Source: an uncultured Alsobacter sp. (lineage in GTDB: Bacteria; Pseudomonadota; Alphaproteobacteria; Rhizobiales; Beijerinckiaceae). From it: DNA of 52,216 bases. The number at the start of each line of letters is the position of its first letter. Position 1 is the first letter of the stretch. The notes under the pieces were generated by a model. It had not been told where the DNA came from, searched no databases, and saw nothing but the letters and a program-made list of their open reading frames with translations. The stretch lies in the NCBI RefSeq assembly GCF_945952055.1, contig NZ_CAMFHB010000045.1, positions 1 to 52,216 on the forward strand, in the 5' to 3' direction. Of this stretch, positions 33,606 to 43,600 are shown piece by piece. Position numbers and translations under genes: made by a program.

Positions 33606-34952
33606 TCAGGCGGCCTTGGGCACCGGCACCGGAGCCACGTCGACCACGGGGGCCGGCAGAGGCTGCGGGTGGCCGTCGAGGGCCGCGTGCAGGCGGTCCA
33701 TGTCGCACTCGCCTTCCCAGCGCGCCACGACCACGCAGGCCACGGCGTTGCCGATGAAGTTGGTGAGCGCGCGGCACTCGCTCATGAAGCGATCGATGCC
33801 GAGGATGAGGGCCATGCCGGCGACCGGCACGGTCGGGACCACCGAGAGCGTGGCGGCGAGCGTGACGAAGCCGGAGCCGGTGACGCCGGCGGCGCCCTTG
33901 GAGCTCAGCATGGCGACGAGCAGCAGCAGCACCTGGTCGCCCAGCGACAGCGGCGTGTCCGTGGCCTGCGCGATGAACAGCGCGGCCATGGTCATGTAGA
34001 TGTTCGTGCCGTCGAGGTTGAAGGAGTAGCCGGTGGGCACCACCAGGCCGACGACCGGCTTGGAGCAGCCGGCACGCTCCATTTTCTGCAGGAGCGAAGG
34101 CAGCGCCGACTCCGAGGAGGACGTGCCCAGCACCAGCAGCAGCTCTTCCTTGATGTAGCGGATGAGCTTGACCACCGAGAAGCCGTTGTAGCGGGCGACG
34201 AGGCCGAGCACGCCCAGCACGAAGATCGCCGAGGTCAGGTAGAAGGAGCCGACCAGGAAGAAGAGGTTCTTGATCGAGCCGATACCGTACTTGCCGATGG
34301 TGAAGGCCATCGCACCGAAGGCGCCGATGGGGGCGACCTTCATGATGATGTTGACGACGCCGAAGATGGCCTCGGCGGCGATCTTGATGAAGTCGAGGAC
34401 CGGCTTGCCGTGGTCGCCCATGAAGGCGAGGCCGAAGCCGAACAGCACCGAGAAGAACAGCACCTGCAGGATCTCGCCGGAGGCGAAGGCGCCCACGACC
34501 GTGTCCGGGATGATGTTCATCAGGAAGCCGGTGACCGACTGGTCGTGCGCCTTGGCGGCGTAGGTCGCGACCGACTTCATGTCGAGCGACTTGGGATCGA
34601 TGTGAAGGCCCGAGCCCGGATGCAGCACGTTGGCGACGATGAGGCCGACGACCAGGGCCAGCGTCGAGAACACCAGGAAGTAGCCGAGCGCCTTGGCGCC
34701 CACGCGGCCGACCTTCTCGAGGTTGGTCATGCCGGCGATGCCGCTGACCACGGTGAGGAAGATCACCGGCGCGATGATCATCTTCACGAGCTTGATGAAG
34801 GCGTCGCCCAGCGGCTTCATCTGCTCGCCGAGCTGCGGATAGAAGTGGCCCAGAAGGATGCCGCAAGCGACGGCAAACAGCACCTGGACGTAGAGCACCT
34901 TGTAGAGCGGCTTGCGGGGCGCTGGGGCGGCGCCGGCGATGGCAGTGGCCAT
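33606..34952 (-). CDS. dctA: C4-dicarboxylate:cation symporter DctA
   Basis: A 448-residue inner-membrane transporter that imports succinate, fumarate and malate with cations. Family marks are [18 protein letters not shown], the Ser-rich re-entrant loop [37 protein letters not shown] and [20 protein letters not shown]. Length and pattern match rhizobial DctA. A Pro/Ala/Val-rich tail follows the last helix. It is divergent from dctBD; a sigma-54 promoter and an upstream dyad lie in the gap, so it is expected to be activated by DctD, and a terminator follows the gene. Confidence 0.96.
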   Translation of the reverse strand: MATAIAGAAPAPRKPLYKVLYVQVLFAVACGILLGHFYPQLGEQMKPLGDAFIKLVKMIIAPVIFLTVVSGIAGMTNLEKVGRVGAKALGYFLVFSTLALVVGLIVANVLHPGSGLHIDPKSLDMKSVATYAAKAHDQSVTGFLMNIIPDTVVGAFASGEILQVLFFSVLFGFGLAFMGDHGKPVLDFIKIAAEAIFGVVNIIMKVAPIGAFGAMAFTIGKYGIGSIKNLFFLVGSFYLTSAIFVLGVLGLVARYNGFSVVKLIRYIKEELLLVLGTSSSESALPSLLQKMERAGCSKPVVGLVVPTGYSFNLDGTNIYMTMAALFIAQATDTPLSLGDQVLLLLVAMLSSKGAAGVTGSGFVTLAATLSVVPTVPVAGMALILGIDRFMSECRALTNFIGNAVACVVVARWEGECDMDRLHAALDGHPQPLPAPVVDVAPVPVPKAA

Positions 34953-35077
34953 TGATCGTCCTCCTCAGTCGGCGGGCCTTGGCGGGGACGTTACGGTTTG
35001 ACCGTTCGTGCCACGTGTCGGCCGGATCGCCGGGGTTTCCTCTACCGCCCGCAGAGCCGGACGGTGCTTTTCCGTCC

Positions 35078-35092
35078 GCAACGGACGTGCCA
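35078..35092 (-). promoter_or_regulatory. Sigma-54 promoter of dctA
   Basis: On the minus strand TGGCACG-TCCG-TTGC matches the -24/-12 consensus (TGGCACG-N4-TTGC[A/T]) at all eleven fixed bases; only the final position (G) deviates. It points toward dctA and leaves a leader of about 115 bases. The start region also contains an inverted repeat CGGACGG/CCGTCCG (35058-35078). Confidence 0.85.
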
Positions 35093-35186
35093 GAACCGGC
35101 GCGGCGAATTCGCCAGTCGTTTCAATGGCCCTGGCGCCGGCGCACGACGCCGCCCGGCGGAAATCGTGACTCCGTCCGCCGGGGCC

Positions 35187-35202
35187 GTGCGGAAATCCGC
35201 AC
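35187..35202. promoter_or_regulatory. Upstream activating site, probably for DctD
   Basis: GTGCGGAAATCCGCAC has perfect 7-bp arms (GTGCGGA/TCCGCAC) and lies about 95 bases upstream of the dctA -24/-12 element, the usual distance for a sigma-54 activator. Its sequence resembles the dyad described for rhizobial DctD. It also lies about 37 bases before dctB. Confidence 0.75.
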
Positions 35203-35238
35203 CCGCCCGGCGCTTGGCCCCGGAGCCGCGGCGCGCCT

Positions 35239-37146
35239 ATGCTTGCGGCCATGACAGCCGTCACCAACAGCCCGGCGCCTCCCGTGGCCGCGCCCGCGAC
35301 GCCCAGCGTCGAGGCGCAGCGCGGTGGGCCGTGGCGCGGCTGGGTCGCCCTGATCGTGCTCACGGCCGCGGTGCTGCTCGCCGCGACCGTCTCGGCCGGC
35401 CGGCTCGCACGGCGCGTGGCGCTGGACGACCTGCGCAGGACGGCGGACACCGCCACGACCCTTCACGTGGCGGCGCTGCGCAGCGAGATCGAGAAGCAGA
35501 GGGCCCTGCCGGCCGTCCTCGCGCGCGACCCGGACCTGGCGCAGGTTCTGCGCGGCGGCGGATCGCCTGGAGCCCGCGAGCGCTTCGACGCCAAGCTCGA
35601 GGACCTCGCCCGCCTGAGCCGTGCCGCGGTGATCTACGCCATGGACACAGCGGGGCTGACCGTCGTCGCCAGCAACTGGCGCGAGAGCACCAGCTTCGTC
35701 GGGCAGAACTACGCTTTCCGGCCCTATTTCCGCGATGCCATCACCAGCGGTGGCTACGAGCAGTTCGCGCTCGGCACGGTCAGCAACCGGCCCGGCCTCT
35801 ATCTCTCGCGCACCGTGCTCGACGACCGGGGGATCGCGGGCGTGGTGGTGGTGAAGCTGGAGTTCGAGACGATCGAGGAAGACTGGGCGCGGGGCAGCGG
35901 CCGGACCTACGTGACCGACCGGGACGGCGTGGTCGTGGTCACGGACTGGCCGGCCTGGCGCTTCCGCACCGTCGGGCCGCTCGACGCCGATGCGCGCCGG
36001 CGCGTCCAGGCCGAGTTCAGGGTCACCGACAAGGATCTCGAGCCCCTCCCGCTCAGGCCCTGGCCGGCCGGCGAGGACGACGACGTGCTGCTGGTGGCGG
36101 GCGGCGGCACCGACGGGCCGGCGCTTCACGTGGCCGACATCGTCCCGGGAACGACCTGGACCCTGCACATGCTGGCCCCGGTGGAGCCGATGCTGAACCG
36201 GGCCGAATGGCAGGCCCGCCTCACCGCCGGGCTCGGCACGCTGATCGCCGCCATCGGCGCCGGCCTCTGGCTGGCCGCGCGCAACCGCCAGCAGCAGCGG
36301 GCCCGGCGGCAGGAGGCCGTCCGGCAGGACCTCGAGGACAGGGTCACTGAGCGAACCAGCGCGCTGCGGACGGCCAACAGCCGCCTGGAGAGCGAGATCG
36401 AGGAGCGGCGGCGCACCGAGGCGGCGCTCAGGCAGCTCGGCGACGAACTGGTCCAGGCCAACAAGCTCGCCACCATGGGGCAGATCGCCGCCAGCGTGGC
36501 GCACGAGGTGAACCAGCCCCTCGCCGCGATCCGGACCTATGCCGACAACGCCGCCATCCTGATCGACCGCGGGCGGACGGGCGACGCGCGCGAGAACCTC
36601 TCCACGATCGCCACCCTCACCGAACGCATCGGCGTCATCACCCAGGAGCTGAGGGGCTTCGCGCGGCGGGCGTCCGGCGTGGTCGAGCCGGTGTCCCTGC
36701 GCCAGGCGATCGAGGGTTCCCTGCTGCTGCTGGAGCACCGCGTGCGGCGGCAGGGCGTCGACCTGGACGTCGCGCTTCCGGCGGGCCCCCTGCCCGTGCA
36801 GGGCGAACTCGTGCGGGTCGAGCAGGTCCTCGTGAACCTGCTGCAGAACGCGCTCGATGCGCTGGAGGGCCGGCCCGACGGCGCCATCAGGATCGAGGTG
36901 CGCACGCAGGGCGGCGAGACGATCCTGGCCGTCGTCGACAACGGGCCGGGGCTGCCGGACGCGCGGGAGGCGGACGTCTTCGCCCCCTTCGTCACGACCA
37001 AGGCTTCGGGCCTGGGCCTGGGCCTCGCCATCAGCCGCGACATCCTGCGGGAGTTCGGCGCCGGCATCGTGGCGGGACGGGCCGATGGCGGCGGCGCCAG
37101 TTTCGTGGTGACGTTCCGCGGGGCCGAGGCAGGAGCAACGTCATGA
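35239..37146 (+). CDS. dctB: C4-dicarboxylate sensor histidine kinase DctB
   Basis: A 635-residue inner-membrane kinase. After a membrane segment (about residues 34-54) a periplasmic PDC/Cache sensor follows ([20 protein letters not shown], with the substrate-binding [10 protein letters not shown] stretch). A second membrane segment lies near 330-350 and a coiled coil near 355-410. The H-box [17 protein letters not shown] carries His422. The ATPase has an N-box ([10 protein letters not shown]) and [12 protein letters not shown]. DctB phosphorylates DctD when dicarboxylate is present. The ATG at 35239 is taken; an ATG at 35251 is also possible. It is coupled to dctD (ATGA). Confidence 0.94.
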   Translation: MLAAMTAVTNSPAPPVAAPATPSVEAQRGGPWRGWVALIVLTAAVLLAATVSAGRLARRVALDDLRRTADTATTLHVAALRSEIEKQRALPAVLARDPDLAQVLRGGGSPGARERFDAKLEDLARLSRAAVIYAMDTAGLTVVASNWRESTSFVGQNYAFRPYFRDAITSGGYEQFALGTVSNRPGLYLSRTVLDDRGIAGVVVVKLEFETIEEDWARGSGRTYVTDRDGVVVVTDWPAWRFRTVGPLDADARRRVQAEFRVTDKDLEPLPLRPWPAGEDDDVLLVAGGGTDGPALHVADIVPGTTWTLHMLAPVEPMLNRAEWQARLTAGLGTLIAAIGAGLWLAARNRQQQRARRQEAVRQDLEDRVTERTSALRTANSRLESEIEERRRTEAALRQLGDELVQANKLATMGQIAASVAHEVNQPLAAIRTYADNAAILIDRGRTGDARENLSTIATLTERIGVITQELRGFARRASGVVEPVSLRQAIEGSLLLLEHRVRRQGVDLDVALPAGPLPVQGELVRVEQVLVNLLQNALDALEGRPDGAIRIEVRTQGGETILAVVDNGPGLPDAREADVFAPFVTTKASGLGLGLAISRDILREFGAGIVAGRADGGGASFVVTFRGAEAGATS

Positions 37147-38489
37147 CCGGCGGCATCGTGGCCTTCGTGGACGACGAGGACGAGATCCGCAGGGCCAATG
37201 CCCAGAGCCTCGAGCTGGCCGGCTTCACCGTGGAGCCGTTCGCCTCCGCGCAGGAGGCCCTGAAGAGGCTCGGACGCGATTTTCCCGGCGTCGTGGTGAC
37301 CGACGTGCGCATGCCCGTCATCTCGGGGCTGGAACTGTTCCGCACGCTGCGCCGCGCCGACGGGGACCTCCCCGTCATTCTCATCACCGGGCATGGCGAC
37401 ATCGCCATGGCCGTGGAGGCCATGCGCGAGGGCGCGTACGATTTCCTCGCCAAGCCCTATGCCGCCGACAGGCTGATCGCCTCGGTGGGGCGGGCGCTGG
37501 AGAAGCGCCGGCTCGTCCTGGAGAACCGTCGCCTGGCGGCCGCTCTCGAAGCCGCGCGCGAGGGCGACGTGACGCTGATCGGCGACACGCCCGCCGTGAG
37601 CAGCCTGCGCAAGACCATCCGCGACATCGCCGACACGGCCGTCGACGTCCTCGTCGAGGGTGAGACGGGGACCGGCAAGGAGGTCGTCGCGACCGCGCTG
37701 CATCGCTGGAGCGGCCGGCGCGACCGCCCGTTCGTGGCGCTCAACTGCGGAGCCTTGCCCGAGAGCGTCATCGAGAGCGAACTCTTCGGCCACGAGGCCG
37801 GCGCCTTCACGGGCGCCCAGAAACGCCGCGTGGGGCGCATCGAGCATTCGAGCGGCGGGACGCTCTTTCTCGACGAGATCGAGAGCATGCCGCTCGGCCT
37901 GCAGGTCAAGCTGCTCCGCGTCCTGCAGGAGCGCGAGGTGGAGCCGCTGGGCACGAACGAGCGGCGGCCCGTCGACCTTCGGATCGTGGCGGCGACGAAG
38001 GTCGATCTCGCGCAGGCGAGCGCCCGCGGCGCGTTCCGGCCGGACCTCTACTACCGGCTCAACGTCGTGACCCTGAAGCTCCCGGCCCTGCGCGAGCGCC
38101 GCGCCGACGTGCCGCTGTTGTTCGAGCATTTCCTCGACCGGGCCGCCGAGCGCTTCCGGCGGCCCCGGCCGGAGGTGTCGCCAGGCTGGCGCGCGGACCT
38201 CGCGGCCCGAGAGTGGCCCGGAAACGTCCGGGAGCTCGCCCACCTGGCCGAGCGGGTCGCGCTGGGCCTCGACGGGGTCGGCGTCTCCGGAGACGAACCG
38301 GCGGGGTCTCCCGAGGGGTCGCTGGCGGCGCGCGTCGACGCCTTCGAGGCCGGCCTCCTGCGCGACGCGCTCGCGCGCCACAAGGGCGACGTTCGTGCCG
38401 TCGGCGAGGATCTGGGTGTCGCGCGCAAGACGCTCTACGACAAGCTCGCGCGCCACGGGATCGAGGCGGCGGGGTTCCGGCGGGGATGA
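37143..38489 (+). CDS. dctD: Sigma-54-dependent response regulator DctD
   Basis: A 448-residue NtrC-type activator. The receiver has the acidic pair VDDEDE and phospho-acceptor Asp54 (VVTDVRMP) and ends in LAKPY. The AAA+ domain has Walker A GETGTGKE, the sigma-54-contacting GAFTGA at 220-225, and Walker [12 protein letters not shown]. The C-terminal Fis-type helix-turn-helix is [19 protein letters not shown]. It should bind the dyad upstream of dctA and drive transcription from the sigma-54 promoter. Confidence 0.96.
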   Translation: MTGGIVAFVDDEDEIRRANAQSLELAGFTVEPFASAQEALKRLGRDFPGVVVTDVRMPVISGLELFRTLRRADGDLPVILITGHGDIAMAVEAMREGAYDFLAKPYAADRLIASVGRALEKRRLVLENRRLAAALEAAREGDVTLIGDTPAVSSLRKTIRDIADTAVDVLVEGETGTGKEVVATALHRWSGRRDRPFVALNCGALPESVIESELFGHEAGAFTGAQKRRVGRIEHSSGGTLFLDEIESMPLGLQVKLLRVLQEREVEPLGTNERRPVDLRIVAATKVDLAQASARGAFRPDLYYRLNVVTLKLPALRERRADVPLLFEHFLDRAAERFRRPRPEVSPGWRADLAAREWPGNVRELAHLAERVALGLDGVGVSGDEPAGSPEGSLAARVDAFEAGLLRDALARHKGDVRAVGEDLGVARKTLYDKLARHGIEAAGFRRG

Positions 38490-38518
38490 GGACCGTGCGG
38501 ATCAGCAAGCCCTCCCAC

Positions 38519-38779
38519 GGTCCTCATCCTGAGAGCTTGTGAATCAATGTTCGGCGCCGCTTTGCATCCAACTCCTCCAGTGCGCGACCACCCCTCCGCC
38601 GTCCTGCCCGGGCTCGGCCCGGGCATCCACGACTTTGCCGGGGCCATTCTCAAGTCGTGGATGGCCGGGCCAAGCCCGGCCAGGACGCGGAGAGGGAAGT
38701 GTCAGCTGGACTGCCGAAAGATTCACACGCTCTTGGCAGGCCGCGCAGCGGCCGTTTCGCAGGCTGCTCAGGATGAGGA
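38519..38779. repeat. Second composite nested palindrome (B-type arms, C arms, family A core)
   Basis: Most of the 347-bp gap after dctD. Outer arms are TCCTCATCCTGAG (38521-38533) and its inverted partner CTCAGGATGAGGA near 38767-38779, with a GGCCGCGCAGCGGCC hairpin on the right. C arms are AGCTTGTGAATC (38534-38545) and GATTCACACGCTCT near 38719-38732, with an associated CAGCTGGACTGCC. The family A palindrome (38599-38688) is central: gcccgggctcggcccgggc ... gcccggccaggac. The remaining 57 bases before the next gene show only its ribosome site. Confidence 0.78.
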
Positions 38780-38836
38780 GCGCGGGGGCCAGGACGACGA
38801 CAGCGATTGAATACCTTGCGGAGTGAGAAGCATCCC

Positions 38837-39466
38837 ATGTCCATCGTCCGAAGCGGTGACGCCTTTCCTGCCTGGTGCCAGCTCCAGAGCTTCGAGATCG
38901 TCGATCTGGCCCCCGAGGAAACCCTTGATCGCACGCGCCGACATCGGCGCGAGCGCATCCTCGTCACGGCCGGCGTGCTGCAGATCGCGCATGCGGCGGG
39001 GTCGCTGTCGCTGCGCGAGGGGCAGTTTTTCGACGTGGCGGACCCGGGGCCCTATTCGCTGCGGAGCCGCTCCGCGCCGTCCCAGTTCATCCGCATGAGC
39101 GGGCGTTGGGGCGACGAGGTCGCGGGCTGCGGCGTGTTCAGGATCGCGGACGAGGCCGACCCGACCGACACGGGCGATCCGGTGGCCTATGCCAAGACCA
39201 CCCGGATGGATTCGCACTACCACGACTACGACGAGTACTGGTTCCTGCTCGAGGGCCGGGCCACCGTGGTGGTGGGTGGGCGCTTCCTCGATATGCGGCC
39301 GGGCGACGCGGTGACGATCGGCATGGGGCACCACCATGACCTGGCGCATGCGCCCGAACCGGTGAAGGCCGCCTTCTTCGAGACGACGCTGGAGCGCGGC
39401 AAGCGGATGGGGCACCTGTGGGAGCACACCCATGGGCGGGCGGAGCCGGATCCGGAGCGGGTTTGA
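38837..39466 (+). CDS. Cupin-domain protein
   Basis: A 209-residue protein made of two cupin-like beta barrels. The second holds the metal-site pattern MDSHYHDYDEYWFLLEG followed by RPGDAVTIGMGHHHDL; the first (ILVTAGVLQIAHAAGSL to EGQFFDV) lacks the His cluster. The fold suits a small-molecule isomerase, dioxygenase or sugar-binding protein; no specific function can be given. The ATG at 38837 has GAGTGAGAAG just upstream. It is a single gene between two repeat elements, a setting often seen for genes gained late. Confidence 0.78.
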   Translation: MSIVRSGDAFPAWCQLQSFEIVDLAPEETLDRTRRHRRERILVTAGVLQIAHAAGSLSLREGQFFDVADPGPYSLRSRSAPSQFIRMSGRWGDEVAGCGVFRIADEADPTDTGDPVAYAKTTRMDSHYHDYDEYWFLLEGRATVVVGGRFLDMRPGDAVTIGMGHHHDLAHAPEPVKAAFFETTLERGKRMGHLWEHTHGRAEPDPERV

Positions 39467-39535
39467 CCGGACCGGCCCACCTTCGCGTTTCGCCGGGCTA
39501 TCGGACCTGCCCCGGGAAAGACCTCTCCCTCCCAG

Positions 39536-39623
39536 CCGTCATGGCCGGGCCTGGCCCGGCCACCCACGACTTCCGCTTGGCCCGGCGAAGTCGTGGATGC
39601 CCGGGCCAAGCCCGGGCAGGACG
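39536..39623. repeat. Dispersed palindromic repeat, family A (solo copy)
   Basis: gccgtcatggccgggc on the left pairs with gcccgggcaggacgg on the right, and cacgactt with aagtcgtg inside. The copy lies in the gap between the convergent cupin and TetR genes. It has no C or B arms, unlike the copies at 16238 and 38599. Confidence 0.85.
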
Positions 39624-39654
39624 GGGAAAAGGTGTGAAAGAGGAAGGCTGAGCC

Positions 39655-40236
39655 TCAGCGCGCCCCGACCGCGGCCCTGACGGCCGCTTCGGCGGCGGTG
39701 AGGAAGCGGGCGCTGGGGCCGCCCGGGCCGACGCTCATGCGGCTGACGCGGGCGCCTTCGATGAGCAGGTGCAGCGTGTCGGCGAGGAGTTCGGGCTCGG
39801 CGGCGCCGGCGGCGCGGCAGACTGAGGCGAGCTTGTCGCGCTGGGCGGTCTTGAAGGCCTCGATCACGGCGCGGGCGGGGTGATCGTCCTCGTGCAGTTC
39901 GACGGCCGTGTTGGCCAGATCGCAGCCCTGGGCCTCGCGGGCGAGGAATTCGGCGGCGAGGCGGCACCAACCCAGGAGCTGGCCCAGAGGGTCGCCGGGG
40001 GCGGCGGCTTCGAGGTCGGCCCATTTGCGTTCGGCCTTGTCGGCCTGGTGGCGAAGGCACTCGGCGATCAGTTCGTCTTTGGAGCCGAAGTGGCGGTAGA
40101 GCGTCATCTTGTTGGTGCCGGCCGCCTCGGCGATGGCGTCGACGCCGATACCGCGAATGCCGTGCCGGCGGAACAGGCTGGTCGCCGTCTCCACGATCCG
40201 CTCGCGCGGACGGGCTTTCCCGCAAATGTCGATCAC
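39655..40236 (-). CDS. TetR family regulator of the adjacent RND pump
   Basis: A 193-residue repressor-type regulator. The helix-turn-helix is IGVDAIAEAAGTNKMTLYRH, preceded by RIVETATSLFRRHG; the C-terminal helices bind an unknown effector. The GTG at 40236 is chosen because AAGGAG stands 6 bases before it. An in-frame ATG at 40278 has no ribosome site and would begin right next to the operator-like dyads. It is divergent from the efflux genes, and two similar operator-like dyads cover both promoters, so it should repress the pump and itself. Confidence 0.9.
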   Translation of the reverse strand: MIDICGKARPRERIVETATSLFRRHGIRGIGVDAIAEAAGTNKMTLYRHFGSKDELIAECLRHQADKAERKWADLEAAAPGDPLGQLLGWCRLAAEFLAREAQGCDLANTAVELHEDDHPARAVIEAFKTAQRDKLASVCRAAGAAEPELLADTLHLLIEGARVSRMSVGPGGPSARFLTAAEAAVRAAVGAR

Positions 40237-40271
40237 CAGGGTCTCCTTCAACCGGCGGGACACTTGCCCCC

Positions 40272-40345
40272 TTGACATGGGTGTGACCGGTCGGTAACTC
40301 TTGGCCTTGTTACTGACAGGTAACACCCACCTTCTAGACCGTCAA
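40272..40345. promoter_or_regulatory. Divergent promoters with two operator-like dyads (TetR control region)
   Basis: Plus promoter: TTGACA (40272-40277), 17 bases, TAACTC (40295-40300). Minus promoter: TTGACG (40345-40340), 17 bases, TACCTG (40322-40317). Two related 16-mers share 11 positions: GTGACCGGTCGGTAAC (40283-40298) covers the plus -10, and GTTACTGACAGGTAAC (40309-40324) covers the minus -10. Their GTNAC and GGTAAC ends make each a partial palindrome 26 bases apart. Confidence 0.6.
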
Positions 40346-40418
40346 GACACGGGAAAACACCAAGCGGGCAGCACCGGTTGCCCGCCCGGTCCGATTCTTG
40401 CCGGAGGGAGACATGCCC

Positions 40419-40652
40419 ATGCGCCGCGACGATCTCACGCTCGACGAAGCCCTCTCCGATCCGCTCATTCGCGCCGTGATGCGCGCCGATGGCGCCGACC
40501 CGGCTGCGCTGCGCCGCGCCTGGAGCCCTCTTGCCTCGAAGCTGAAGTCAGCTACAAACACGCCCTCTCTGACGGCACTTCTGTCGGATTGCGCTCGCCT
40601 CTCACGTCTTGCAGCAGACGTCGGATTGGCGGGGTCCCCCCGCGGAAGATAG
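40419..40652 (+). CDS. Short protein with a conserved-looking N terminus, possibly a remnant
   Basis: A 77-residue frame beginning RRDDLTLDEALSDPLIRAVM and continuing ADGADPAALRR. This part resembles the N terminus of small proteins common in Hyphomicrobiales; the rest (AWSPLASKLKSATNT onward) looks unlike it and may follow a frameshift or deletion. GGAGGG precedes two possible ATGs (40413, 40419). Within the second half lie a weak promoter (TTGCCT 40531, TACAAA 40553) and a dyad ACGTCT/AGACGT (40604-40621), so this stretch may instead be the leader of the pump gene that starts 2 bases after the stop. Confidence 0.35.
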   Translation: MRRDDLTLDEALSDPLIRAVMRADGADPAALRRAWSPLASKLKSATNTPSLTALLSDCARLSRLAADVGLAGSPRGR

Positions 40653-40654
40653 CC

Positions 40655-43600
40655 ATGGTCAACTTTTTCATCAGCCGACCCGTCTTTGCCTCCGCCATCG
40701 CCATCATCATGGTGCTGGCGGGAGGCATTTGCTACTTCCTGCTGCCGGTCGCCCAGTTCCCCGACATCACGCCGCCCCAGGTGGTGGTGAGCGCCCGCTA
40801 TCCGGGCGCCAGCGCGCAGGTCGTCGCCGATACGGTGACGACGCCGCTGGAGCAGGCCATCAACGGCGTCGAGGGCATGACCTACATGTCCTCGTCGAGC
40901 TCCAACGACGGCAGCGCCAACATCACGGTCACGTTCAACGTAGGCTATCCGCTCGCGACCGCGGCCGTGGACGTGCAGAACCGCGTGTCCCAGGCCTCGT
41001 CGTCGCTGCCCGCGATCGTCAACCAGTCCGGCGTGACCATCAAGAAGCAGAACCCCAACTTCGTTCTGATCGTCAGCCTGACCTCGCCGGACGGGTCGGT
41101 CGACCCGGTGACGCTGAGCAACTACGCCTTCCTGCAGATCGTCGATCCGCTGAAGCGCCTGGCGGGCGTCGGCGACGTCCAGATCTTCGGCGAGCGGCGC
41201 TACTCGATGCGCATCTGGCTCGATCCGGACAAGCTCGCCAAGCTCGGCGTGACCGCGGTCGACGTGCAGAACGCCATCGCCGAGCAGAACGTGCAGGTGG
41301 CCGCGGGCAAGATCGGCCAGGCGCCCGCCCCGGCCGGAACGCCTTTCGAGCTGCAGGTCAACGCCATGGGGCGCCTGACCGATCCCGCCCAGTTCGGCGA
41401 GATCGCCATCCGCGCCAACGCGACCACCGGCGCCGTGCTGCGCCTGAAGGACGTCGCCCGCATCGAGCTGGGCGCGCTGCAATATGCCTCGTCCGGCTAT
41501 TTCGGAAAGGATCCGACGGTCGTCCTCGGCGTCTTCCAGATGCCGGGCTCGAACGCGCTGCAGTTGCAGGCCGCCGTCAAGGCGAAGATGGACGAGCTTT
41601 CGACGCGCTTCCCCAAGGGCATCGCCTACGCGATGCACTACGACACGACGCGCTTCGTCTCCGCCGCCATGAAGGACGTGCTGGTCACGCTGGGCGAGGC
41701 CCTCGTGCTCGTCGTGGCGGTGGTGTTCATCTTCCTGCAGAGCTGGCGCACGACCATCATCCCGACCATCGCCATCCCGGTGTCGCTCGTCGCCACGCTG
41801 GTGGTGATGCACCTGCTCGGCTTCTCGCTCAACATGCTGAGCCTGCTCGGCATGGTGCTGGCCATCGGCCTCGTCGTGGACGACGCCATCGTGGTGGTCG
41901 AGAACGTGGAGCGACAGCTCGAGGCCGGCCTCAAGCCCCTCGAGGCGACGCGCGTCGCCATGAAGGAGGTGACGGGGCCGATCATCGCGACGACCGCCGT
42001 GCTGATGGCCGTGTTCATCCCGGTCGCCTTCATCCCGGGCGTGGCCGGCCGGCTCTACAACCAGTTCGCCCTGACGGTGGCGATCTCGGTCGGCATCTCG
42101 GCCTTCAACTCGCTGACGCTGAGCCCGGCGCTGAGCGCCGCGTTCCTGCGCCATCGCGGCCCGCCGCGCTTCCCGCCGTTCCGCTGGTTCAACAGCGCCT
42201 TCGACTCGATGTCGCACGGCTATGCACGGGCCGTGGGCGGCCTCGTGCGGTGGCGCTGGGCGCTGATCGTCCTGTTCCTCGCGGGGACGGGGGCGACGGC
42301 GGCGCTGTGGCAGCGCATTCCATCGACCTTCCTGCCGGTGGAGGACCAGGGCTACTTCTTCGTGGTGGTGCAGCTGCCGGATGGGGCCTCGCTGGAGCGC
42401 ACCGATGCGGTCGCCGCGCAGGTCCGCGACGTCCTGCAGGCGCAGCCGGGCATCCAGATCGTCGGCTCGATCAGCGGCCTCAACTTCCTCACCAACGCCG
42501 CGCAGTCCAACTCCGCGGTGGAGTTCGCGATCCTGAAGCCGTGGGACGAACGCGGTCCCGAGCTGCAGGCGTCGAACATCGTGAACGCGGTGCGGATGAA
42601 GCTCCTGATGATCCCGGACGCGCTGGTGCTCGCCTTCGATCCGCCGTCGATTCCCGGGCTCGGGGCCACCGGCGGCTTCGAGTTCCAGGTGCAGGACCTC
42701 AGTGGTCGCGGCGCCGCCGCGCTCAACGAGGTCACGCAGGCGCTGATCGCCGAGGCCCGCAAGCAACCGGAGATCAACGGCCGGCAGCTCTTCAGCACCT
42801 TCTCCACGTCGACGCCGCAGTTCTCCTACGACCTCGACCGCAACAAGGCGAAGATGCTGGGTCTCAATCTGCCGGACGTGTTCAACACGCTGCAGATCTA
42901 TCTCGGCTCGCTGTACGTGAACGACTTCAACCTGTTCGGGCGCACCTTCCGGGTGACCCTGCAGGCTGAGCAGCAGGCGCGCGCCTCGGCCGACGACCTG
43001 TCGCGGCTCTACGTGCGGAACAATGGCGGCGGGATGGTGCCGCTCGACACGCTGGGGACGCTCGTGCCCACCGTCGGGCCGGAAACCGTGCCGCACTACA
43101 ACAACAACACCTCCGCCAAGATCAACGGCGCGGCGGCCCCGGGATACTCCTCGGGCCAGGCCGTCGCGGCGATGGAACGCGCCGCCAAGACCCTGCCGCC
43201 GGACTATGGCTACGAGTGGACCGGCATCACCTTCGAGGAGCTCAAGGCGGGCTCGATCGCCACGGTCGTCTTCGTACTCGCCATCGTGTTCGTGTTCCTG
43301 ATCCTGGCGGCGCAGTACGAGAGCTGGTCCATGCCCTTCATGGTGCTGCTCGCCGTGCCGCTCGCCTTGTTCGGGGCGCTGCTGGCCCTCCAGATCCGGG
43401 GCCTGCAGATCGACGTCTACTCGCAGATCGGCTTCGTGATGCTGATCGGCCTGTCGGCCAAGAACGCCATCCTGATCGTCGAGTTCGCGCGGCGCCGCCG
43501 CGAGGACGGGCTCGGCATCGTCGAGGCGGCCATGGAGGCGGCGCGCCTGCGCCTGCGTCCCATCCTGATGACGGCCTTCGCCTTCATCCTCGGCGTCGTG

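Noticed and set aside
35010-35030. A second sigma-54-like element (TGGCACGAACGG on the minus strand) nearer to dctA
   Set aside because: The -24 half is good but the -12 position reads GTCA instead of TTGC, so only the element at 35078-35092 is kept.
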